NCBI GenBank assembly: GCA_948946035.1
Contig: CARBKU010000029.1
Location: 1 to 10,641 of the forward strand
Length of the DNA: 10,641 nt
Reading direction: 5' to 3'
Source: an uncultured Clostridia bacterium
Lineage (GTDB): Bacteria > Bacillota > Clostridia > TANB77 > CAG-508
The notes beneath the pieces are model-generated. The model was not told the origin of the DNA. It saw only the letters and a list, made by a program, of their open reading frames with translations, and searched no databases. The position numbers and the translations under genes are program-made. Shown one piece after another: positions 1-4,636 of this stretch; within the stretch, counting starts at the first letter, position 1, and the number at the start of each line of letters is the position of its first letter.

Positions 1-587
1 ATAGAAATGGATGTAAAGGAAGAACAAACGATCCTCGTGGTTGGACATCAATTTCCAATACCTTATACAATTTTGAAAGAAATTTGGAACAAGGAAAATA
101 TGAAGGAAAAGATGTAGAAGATATAATCCAAAGGTCAATAAGCTCAAAGCTTAGAGAAGAATGGTCAGCAGAATTTTTTGATTTCTATAACCTTCCAACT
201 ATTTCCCCAGAAGAAGTAATGCAAGGGATAGGCAAGGGATACACTCAAGCAGACTTACCAAGAGATATAAGTGAAAGATTTGCATATATGACAGCATTGA
301 TAACAGCAGATGAAAGCCAAGTAGAGTCATGTAGAGAATTTATAAGAAAATATTGTGATCCAGAATACTTATCAATATATGATATATATTGGGCAGGAAA
401 TGATGAAAGAAAAATGGAAAAAATAAGCGAACTGCAAGAAATGTCTTTAGCATTACATACAGGAAAAGAAACAGAAGAATATGCAGAAGATGGAATAGTA
501 GCGTATACAGATATAGGACAAATGTATAGTTCATATTTAACAAGAGATTCTAAAGAAGTTATGAATGAAGAACATGAAAGAGAGTAA
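1..587 (+). CDS. MoxR-type AAA+ ATPase, C-terminal part (5' end outside window)
   Basis: The reading frame is open from the window edge (first full codon at 3) to TAA at 585-587 and gives 194 residues, so only the C-terminal part is visible. The Walker A and B motifs must lie upstream. The first visible residues contain NDPRGWTSISNTLYNFE, which resembles the post-sensor lid region of MoxR-type ATPases that work with VWA proteins; the rest is helical and acidic. The next gene is a metallopeptidase-like/VWA-like protein only 50 bp downstream in the same direction, which is the classic MoxR-VWA pairing, so a chaperone-like or metal-insertion ATPase role is inferred. TTG at 84 could be read as a start but has no SD, and the frame continues upstream, so I treat the gene as 5'-truncated by the window. 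The family is assigned from the C-terminus and the neighbour only. Confidence 0.75.
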   Translation, partial: RNGCKGRTNDPRGWTSISNTLYNFERNLEQGKYEGKDVEDIIQRSISSKLREEWSAEFFDFYNLPTISPEEVMQGIGKGYTQADLPRDISERFAYMTALITADESQVESCREFIRKYCDPEYLSIYDIYWAGNDERKMEKISELQEMSLALHTGKETEEYAEDGIVAYTDIGQMYSSYLTRDSKEVMNEEHERE

Positions 588-590
588 TTA

Positions 591-607
591 GCCATAAAAA
601 TTATGGC
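591..607 (+). other. small hairpin between the ATPase and VWA genes
   Basis: A perfect 7-bp stem, GCCATAA / TTATGGC with an AAA loop, lies 3 nt after the ATPase stop codon and is followed by a poor T-tract (AGTTAATTTT). It could be a weak attenuating terminator or an RNA-stability element that sets the ratio of the two operon products. It is too weak to call a terminator. Confidence 0.45.
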
Positions 608-637
608 AGTTAATTTTAAGAGAGGAGAAACATATAA

Positions 638-1177
638 ATGAGTGCTAATACAGATTTAATTTATGATGCAAAAAGAAAAATGCTAGCAAAATATCCTAGA
701 TTTGGTAGTGAAATAGCAGTAGCTAATATTGAATTTAAAGATAACTTAAAATATCATACAGCAGCAACTGATGGAAAAAATATATATGTTGATCCTAACT
801 ATTTTGCAAGTTTAAGTGAGAATGATAGATTATTTACAATAGCACATGAAATAATGCATATAAAATTTATGCACATGTATAGATTAAAGGATAAAAGTGG
901 AGTAAAAAGAGATCCAGAACTTTGGAATATAGCAACTGATGCTATTATAAATGCAAATTTAGAAAGAGATGGATTTACAATCAAAGAAGGATATGTAAAT
1001 ATGCCAGAAGCACTAGATTATTCAGCAGAAGAATTTTATCAAAAATTATTGCAAGAAAAAGAAAAGAAAGAACAAGAGCAAAAGAATAATCAAAATCAAA
1101 ACCAAGAACAAGGAGATGGACAAGAACAGGAGCAAGATAATCAGCAAGGAAGTGGACGGAAGCAATGGACAAGATAA
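638..1177 (+). CDS. DUF2201-type metallopeptidase-like/VWA protein, N-terminal part before a frameshift
   Basis: ATG 638 follows a good SD (GAGAGGAG) and starts a protein with a zinc-protease-like motif, AHEIMH at residues 69-74 (H70, E71, H74), followed by WNIATDAIIN with D101 as a plausible further ligand. This is the N-terminal putative metallopeptidase domain found before a VWA-like domain in DUF2201-type proteins. After about residue 135 the sequence becomes a Gln/Asn/Glu/Gly-rich linker. The frame ends at TAA 1175-1177, giving 179 residues, whereas the VWA-like domain expected next is encoded in the following frame. The last six residues (RKQWTR) look like out-of-frame reading; skipping the C at 1157 joins the two frames into a protein of about 504 residues. 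Metallopeptidase activity has not been shown for this family to my knowledge. Confidence 0.75.
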   Translation: MSANTDLIYDAKRKMLAKYPRFGSEIAVANIEFKDNLKYHTAATDGKNIYVDPNYFASLSENDRLFTIAHEIMHIKFMHMYRLKDKSGVKRDPELWNIATDAIINANLERDGFTIKEGYVNMPEALDYSAEEFYQKLLQEKEKKEQEQKNNQNQNQEQGDGQEQEQDNQQGSGRKQWTR

Positions 1178-1400
1178 TAAACAAGAAAATAGGCAAAATC
1201 AAGAACAAGGACAAGAACAAAATAATGAAAATTCGGATCAAACAGAAAATCAAAATCCAGATGAGAGGAAAAGTCAAGGAGATGACCATAGTTTATGGGA
1301 AGAAGCATTTAAAGAGCAGCAAAATTCTCAAAAGAAAGGACAAAGGCAAGATGAAAATTCGCAAAAACAAGAACAGGAACAAGAACAAGAGCAAACTGGA
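1050..1400 (+). repeat. low-complexity Gln/Asn/Glu/Lys-rich coding repeat
   Basis: Short CAAGAACAAG/GAGCAA-type units recur many times, encoding QEQ, NQNQ and EQEQ runs that link the metallopeptidase-like and VWA-like domains. The run is densest at 1060-1250 and again at 1365-1395. Such tracts are prone to replication slippage and alignment error. The frameshift described for this gene lies inside it. Confidence 0.7.
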
Positions 1401-2153
1401 GAAGAACATACAGATATAGATTTTGATGAAAAAGGAGAATTTGAAGATAATAGAAAAGAAAAACGAGAAAAATTCAAATCTAGACGCAAAAAGACTGAAA
1501 AAGATATACGAAGTACCGATAAAGGAACAATAGAATTAGGGGATATAGGAAAAAGTAAAGAAGAAATTGATTGGAAACTTTTATTACGAAGAGAAGTAGA
1601 AAAAACAGAAACAATTTGGAGTCAAAGGCGTTCTATTGCAGAAAATAATTATGCATATAGATTAGAAGAAAATGATATAGAAGATGAAGCTGAAACAGAA
1701 GTTATGATTGATGTTTCTGGCTCAGTAGATTTAGAATTAGTAAAATCATTTCTAAGGCAACTAAAACCATTATTAGAACAATCAAAACTAAGAGTAGGAT
1801 GCTTTAATGAGCAATTTTGGGGACTTGTAGATATAAAAAATGTAAAAGACATAGATAATTTTACTATACCTAGAGGAGCTAGAGGACATTCAGCATGGAC
1901 AGAAGATTGGGATTTAGCAGTTAGATCATTTACTAAAAAAAGAGAAATAAACAAAATTGTTTTTACTGATGGCTATCCTTGTCCTGGAACTATGCCAAAG
2001 GAAGATCTAAAAAGAGAAAATATTATTTGGCTCGTTTATGGAAATAAAGATTTTAAACCTTGTTGTGGTAAAGTAATAAATATTACAGAAAAACAATTAG
2101 AACAATTACATCAAATTGATAAAAGTAGTTCTATGGATGATATAGACAGATAA
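1116..2153 (+). CDS. DUF2201-type VWA-like protein, C-terminal part after a frameshift
   Basis: This frame carries the rest of the Q/N/E-rich linker, a charged stretch and then a VWA-like domain. The MIDAS-like motif DVSGS is encoded from 1710 (D, S, S at about residues 358, 360 and 362 of the repaired protein), and a later KIVFTDG strand matches the second acidic position of the fold. ATG 1116 is merely the first ATG in this frame: an AAGGAG directly abuts it with no spacer, so independent initiation is doubtful. I read it as the displaced second half of the gene that begins at 638. VWA partners of MoxR ATPases bind metal and partner proteins. If the shift is real, the metallopeptidase-like and VWA-like domains are uncoupled and the ATPase has lost its normal partner. 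Confidence 0.75.
   Translation: MDKNRSKIISKEVDGSNGQDNKQENRQNQEQGQEQNNENSDQTENQNPDERKSQGDDHSLWEEAFKEQQNSQKKGQRQDENSQKQEQEQEQEQTGEEHTDIDFDEKGEFEDNRKEKREKFKSRRKKTEKDIRSTDKGTIELGDIGKSKEEIDWKLLLRREVEKTETIWSQRRSIAENNYAYRLEENDIEDEAETEVMIDVSGSVDLELVKSFLRQLKPLLEQSKLRVGCFNEQFWGLVDIKNVKDIDNFTIPRGARGHSAWTEDWDLAVRSFTKKREINKIVFTDGYPCPGTMPKEDLKRENIIWLVYGNKDFKPCCGKVINITEKQLEQLHQIDKSSSMDDIDR
1151..1177 (+). other. frameshift junction in the metallopeptidase/VWA gene
   Basis: Upstream, the first frame reads ...QQGSG up to 1156. If C1157 is ignored, the next frame reads GSNGQDNKQENRQ from 1158 without a break in composition or low-complexity style. A net +1 shift (one extra base, or two missing) restores one long reading frame to 2153. 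The site is not a homopolymer or an obvious slippery heptamer, so a real mutation or a sequence error is more likely than programmed frameshifting. Confidence 0.75.
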
Positions 2154-2189
2154 AGAGTTAGAAACAGACTTGTTTTTCTGAAATGTAAA

Positions 2190-2219
2190 TTTGTAATTTT
2201 ATGCAATGTTTGTAATTTT
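2190..2219 (+). repeat. 11-bp direct repeat before the toxIN promoter
   Basis: TTTGTAATTTT occurs at 2190-2200 and 2209-2219, 19 bp apart start to start, ending 5 bp before the -35 box at 2225. Two copies on nearly the same helical face (19 versus 21 bp for two turns) could be an operator or an upstream AT-rich element. No binding protein is identified. Confidence 0.4.
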
Positions 2220-2224
2220 TGTGT

Positions 2225-2253
2225 TTGACAATAGCATAAAAATAGTGTATAAT
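2225..2253 (+). promoter_or_regulatory. consensus sigma-A promoter of the toxI RNA
   Basis: TTGACA at 2225-2230, a 17-bp spacer and TATAAT at 2248-2253 form a perfect consensus promoter, with a predicted start near 2260. It is the strongest promoter in the window. That suits an RNA antitoxin, which must be made in large excess over the toxin. Confidence 0.9.
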
Positions 2254-2290
2254 GAATATACTAACAAAGAAAATATGCAAATATTTTCAA

Positions 2291-2394
2291 ATGGGAGTAG
2301 TCAAGCCAAAAGTTGACAATAAAAAATGGGAGTATTCAAGCCCTAAGTGAAGATAAAAAATGGGAGTAGCTTAGCCCTAAGTAAGCGATAAAAA
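2291..2394 (+). repeat. three 34-35 nt tandem repeats of the RNA antitoxin
   Basis: The units are 2291-2325, 2326-2359 and 2360-2394. Units 2 and 3 share the core GCCCTAAGT; unit 1 has GCCAAAAGT instead. Differences concentrate in the two arms of the predicted pseudoknot helix and compensate one another. The array is direct tandem, without spacers, so it is not a CRISPR. Confidence 0.9.
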
Positions 2395-2397
2395 CTA

Positions 2398-2433
2398 TGT
2401 GGGGTGTTTTTATATAAGCATCCCACAATTTTT
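2398..2433 (+). terminator. intrinsic terminator between toxI and toxN
   Basis: A 9-bp stem, TGTGGGGTG / CATCCCACA with one G-T pair and a 12-nt loop, is followed by ATTTTT. Placed between the RNA repeats and the toxin SD, it should let only a fraction of transcripts reach the toxin. This is the usual way type III systems keep antitoxin RNA in excess. Confidence 0.88.
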
Positions 2434-2448
2434 GTTAAAGGAGAGAAT

Positions 2449-3507
2449 ATGGATAGATTAAAATTTTATAACATAGATGATAAATATATTGATTATTTAT
2501 ATCAATTTGATGATAAAGTTCCATACAATAAAAATCAAAAAAGACCATATATAGGTGTTATTATTGAGATAGATAATATCAAATATTTTGCACCTTTATT
2601 CTCGCCTAAAAGTACACACAAAAAATATAGTGATAATCCAACATACATAAAAATAGGACAAGATTATGGAATTATTAGATTCAATAATATGATTCCAGTT
2701 GTAGGAGATGTACTAACACCAATAGATTTTAATTTAATTAAAGATATTAAATATAAAAACTTGTTAATGGCACAAAACAATTTTATACAACAAAATACAG
2801 AAAAAATAAGAAATGTGGCAAAGAAATTATATAAAATGGTAACAGTAGATAAAAAGAAATTTTTTGTGGATATAAGTTGTAATTTTAAACTATTAGAAGA
2901 AAAAGTGGGAATATATGATAGTGATAAAAAAGAAACAAAGTTTATAAAAGATATAGAAATAACTTGTGAAGTTTTTGAAGAAATATCAACTATTGTTAAA
3001 AGCTTGGAAGATAAAGGTTTCAAATATGTAGAAGAATTTACTTTAAATGATATATATATGAAAGATGATAAAACTGATGAATTTGCACCTAACAATGGAA
3101 GAATTACAGATACTCTAATCATTAGATATGTAAATGAAGATGACAAAAAGATAGTTTGTAAAAGAAGAAATCATAATAAAGTTGGATTTGAAATTAGCAC
3201 AGAAAAGTCTGTACTAAAAGTAATGAATATAGAAGATGCAGAAAAGCATTTGAATATATTAGGCTATACAAGATTCTTAAATATGATTGACAAAAACTAT
3301 ATGTATGAGAATGATGAGTTTATAGCATATATTCAAGATGTTAAAGATTTAGGAATATTTATAGAGCTAGAAGCAAAGAAAATAGATAATGCAGAACAAA
3401 ATATAGAGCAACTAATAGAATTTGTAAAAACACTTAACCTTAAAATTGGAACAAAGTTTGATATTAGAAAAGCAGATTTATTATATTCAAAACAAAATAA
3501 CAAATAA
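2449..3507 (+). CDS. toxN: ToxN/AbiQ-family endoribonuclease toxin fused to a CYTH-like domain
   Basis: ATG 2449 follows AAAGGAGAG and gives 352 residues; an in-frame GTG at 2404 lies in the terminator stem and lacks an SD. Residues 1 to about 158 match the ToxN/AbiQ family: KFYNID...YIDYLYQFDDKVP, RPYIGVII, YFAPLFSPK (S52 and K54 at the positions of the catalytic Ser and Lys), NNMIPV, YKNLLMAQ, AKKLYKMV and CNFKLLEEK. Family members are usually about 170-190 residues and cut cellular and phage RNA. From about 163 to 352 there is a second domain with a CYTH outline: DIEIT at 168-172 in place of the ExExK strand, a helix then GFKYVEE and LNDIY, TLIIRY (R226), CKRR, LGYTRF...DKNYMY, then DVKDLGIFIELE (E306, E308) and a terminal IRKADLLY. 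CYTH proteins bind triphosphates with metal ions. The missing Lys of ExExK suggests weak or altered catalysis. ToxN part very sure; CYTH part likely, from pattern only. Confidence 0.88.
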   Translation: MDRLKFYNIDDKYIDYLYQFDDKVPYNKNQKRPYIGVIIEIDNIKYFAPLFSPKSTHKKYSDNPTYIKIGQDYGIIRFNNMIPVVGDVLTPIDFNLIKDIKYKNLLMAQNNFIQQNTEKIRNVAKKLYKMVTVDKKKFFVDISCNFKLLEEKVGIYDSDKKETKFIKDIEITCEVFEEISTIVKSLEDKGFKYVEEFTLNDIYMKDDKTDEFAPNNGRITDTLIIRYVNEDDKKIVCKRRNHNKVGFEISTEKSVLKVMNIEDAEKHLNILGYTRFLNMIDKNYMYENDEFIAYIQDVKDLGIFIELEAKKIDNAEQNIEQLIEFVKTLNLKIGTKFDIRKADLLYSKQNNK

Positions 3508-3513
3508 TAAATG

Positions 3514-3555
3514 GAGTTTTGCCTAAAAATAGGGCAAAACTCTTTACTTTATTTA
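3514..3555 (+). terminator. intrinsic terminator after toxN
   Basis: The stem GAGTTTTGCCT / GGGCAAAACTC (11 pairs, last one T-G) with an A-rich 7-nt loop is followed by TTTACTTTATTTA. It closes the toxIN transcript. Its T-rich tail doubles as the -35 region of the next promoter. Confidence 0.88.
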
Positions 3556-3571
3556 CATAATATGATATAAT
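3543..3571 (+). promoter_or_regulatory. promoter of the LysR-type regulator gene
   Basis: TTTACT at 3543-3548, 17 bp, then TATAAT at 3566-3571. The -10 is consensus and the -35 is weak. The predicted start near 3578 leaves a very short leader before ATG 3595. Confidence 0.6.
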
Positions 3572-3581
3572 AATAGCGATT
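3571..3581. promoter_or_regulatory. candidate LysR-type operator, copy 1 (at lysR promoter)
   Basis: TAATAGCGATT begins in the last base of the lysR -10 box and covers its transcription start. The identical 11-mer occurs at 4546-4556 upstream of the next gene. GCG is rare in this AT-rich DNA, so an exact match between two adjacent promoter regions is unlikely by chance. A site here would suit autorepression. Confidence 0.4.
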
Positions 3582-3594
3582 GAGAGGTGCTATT

Positions 3595-4473
3595 ATGTCT
3601 AACATAAATTATAATCTGTATAGAATATTTTGTGCAGTAGCAAATTCTAAAAGTTATGCAGAAGCAGGCGAAAAACTAGGTTTTACTTCAGCAAATATTA
3701 GTACACAGATAAAAAATTTAGAAAAACAACTAGATGTAAAACTATTTAATAGAGAAAATGATGGAGTAAAATTAACAGAAGAGGGAAAGCAATTATTTGA
3801 AATTGTAAATAAAAGTATTTCTTCTTTTGATTTTGCAGAAAAAGTAATAAAAGAAAAAAATGATTTAGCTAATGGCACAGTAAATATAGGGTGTCAATCA
3901 CACTTAACGAACTATTACTTAATGGAATATATAAAAGCAGCTAAAAATGATTATCCAAACTTAAATGTAGAGCTAACTTGTGGTGCAGTTCCAAATGAAA
4001 TGTTTGAGATGTTAAAGAATCATAAATTGGATTTTGTAATAACAGATGTTATACCAACAGAAACAGATGGAATTGTAATAGAAGAATTAAAGAAAGTAAG
4101 CAATATATTTGTTGCGAAAGAGCCACTAAAAATTGAAAATGTAAAAGAACTAGAAGATTTACGATACATATTAAATTTTGACAATACAAATTCTACTAAA
4201 AATTTATTTAAAGTGCTAAAAGAACACAAAGTAAAAATAAAACCAAATATGAAATGTGATACAACAGAAATAAGAGTTGAAGCTGTAATGAATGGATTAG
4301 GAATAGCTTATGTAATGAAAGAAGCTGTAAAAAAACAATTAGAAAATGGCGATTTATATGAAGTGGAATTACCAATAGAATTGCCAGAGTTAAGTATAAA
4401 TTTAGTATATATGAAAGATATGCTAACACAAGTAGATAAGAAATTTATAAAAAAATACTTAAAAAATAGATAA
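3595..4473 (+). CDS. LysR-type transcriptional regulator
   Basis: ATG 3595 follows GAGAGGTG at ideal spacing and gives 292 residues, a normal LysR-family length; a TTG at 3580 overlaps the promoter start region and was rejected. Residues about 6-60 form the winged helix-turn-helix: YNLYRIFCAVANSKSYAEAG, then TSANISTQIKNLEKQLDVKLFNR, the hallmark DNA-reading and dimer segment. The remainder matches the periplasmic-binding-like effector domain, with GTVNIGCQSHLTNYYL as its first strand and turn, LDFVITD, and the hinge MNGLGIAYVMKEAV. The effector is unknown. The gene is directly followed by a terminator and then by the radical SAM gene in the same direction, which it probably controls: the two promoter regions share an 11-bp word. 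The fold is certain; target and ligand are inferred or unknown. Confidence 0.93.
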   Translation: MSNINYNLYRIFCAVANSKSYAEAGEKLGFTSANISTQIKNLEKQLDVKLFNRENDGVKLTEEGKQLFEIVNKSISSFDFAEKVIKEKNDLANGTVNIGCQSHLTNYYLMEYIKAAKNDYPNLNVELTCGAVPNEMFEMLKNHKLDFVITDVIPTETDGIVIEELKKVSNIFVAKEPLKIENVKELEDLRYILNFDNTNSTKNLFKVLKEHKVKIKPNMKCDTTEIRVEAVMNGLGIAYVMKEAVKKQLENGDLYEVELPIELPELSINLVYMKDMLTQVDKKFIKKYLKNR

Positions 4474-4497
4474 TAAATGAATATTAGAAAATATGCA

Positions 4498-4530
4498 GAA
4501 TATCCTTGAAACAAAGGGTATTCTTTTTTT
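4498..4530 (+). terminator. intrinsic terminator after the LysR-type gene
   Basis: GAATATCCTT / AAGGGTATTC (10 pairs, one T-G) with the 6-nt loop GAAACA is followed by seven T. It separates lysR from the radical SAM transcript. Confidence 0.92.
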
Positions 4531-4545
4531 GCGTTAAAAAATATT

Positions 4546-4556
4546 TAATAGCGATT
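4546..4556. promoter_or_regulatory. candidate LysR-type operator, copy 2 (upstream of radical SAM promoter)
   Basis: This is an exact copy of TAATAGCGATT from the lysR promoter. It sits 13 bp upstream of the -35 box at 4570, centred about 54 bp before the predicted transcription start. Activating LysR-type sites usually lie at about -65 to -50. Confidence 0.4.
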
Positions 4557-4569
4557 AAAAATTTGAGAA

Positions 4570-4598
4570 TAGACAGGAAAAATCTTACAAGATATAAT
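4570..4598 (+). promoter_or_regulatory. promoter of the radical SAM gene
   Basis: TAGACA at 4570-4575 (5 of 6 consensus), 17 bp, TATAAT at 4593-4598. The predicted start is near 4605, giving a leader of about 32 nt. Confidence 0.75.
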
Positions 4599-4636
4599 AT
4601 TCATGTATCAATTTCAAAGAAAGAAGGATGTTAAAG

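Larger units (their letters stand above)
2260..2433 (+). ncRNA. toxI: ToxI-like RNA antitoxin with three tandem pseudoknot repeats
   Basis: Between a consensus promoter and an intrinsic terminator lie three tandem units starting at 2291, 2326 and 2360 (34-35 nt each), every one beginning ATGGGAGTA and joined through A-rich junctions (TAAAAAATGGG). Known ToxI antitoxins are short tandem repeats that the ToxN partner cuts into single units, which fold as pseudoknots and inhibit the toxin. Each unit here can form an H-type pseudoknot: a short GG(G)/CC(C) helix plus a second helix pairing 2300-2304 with 2313-2317 (GTCAA/TTGAC), 2335-2338 with 2348-2351 (TTCA/TGAA), and 2369-2373 with 2382-2386 (GCTTA/TAAGC). 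The second helix differs in sequence between units but stays paired. A-rich junctions fit the A-rich cleavage sites known for ToxN enzymes. The identity is firmly supported by the ToxN-family gene directly downstream; the transcript ends are predicted. Confidence 0.88.

Noticed and set aside
245..595. Minus-strand frame opposite the ATPase fragment, and similar hydrophobic or Ser-rich minus-strand frames opposite other genes
   Set aside because: These are mirror frames of A-rich coding strands, which read as Phe/Leu/Ile/Ser-rich. None has an SD or promoter.
1116..1177. Programmed +1 frameshifting in the VWA-type gene
   Set aside because: No slippery codon run, stalling stop or structure is evident at the junction. 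A mutation or sequence error in a low-complexity tract is simpler.
1165..1419. Lys/Asn-rich frame within the Q/N/E-rich linker
   Set aside because: It is the shadow frame of the low-complexity linker of the VWA-type gene and has no SD.
2291..2394. The three tandem repeats as a CRISPR array or as a Mn2+ (yybP-ykoY) riboswitch because of the GGGAGTAG word
   Set aside because: The repeats are contiguous with no unique spacers. The rest of the riboswitch consensus is missing, and the ToxN-family gene downstream explains them as an RNA antitoxin.
2404..2448. Upstream GTG start extending the toxin by 15 residues
   Set aside because: It lies inside the terminator stem and has no SD, whereas ATG 2449 has AAAGGAG at good spacing and matches the family N-terminus.
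3580..3594. TTG start for the LysR-type protein
   Set aside because: It overlaps the predicted transcription start, and the SD GAGAGGTG lies downstream of it, pointing to ATG 3595.
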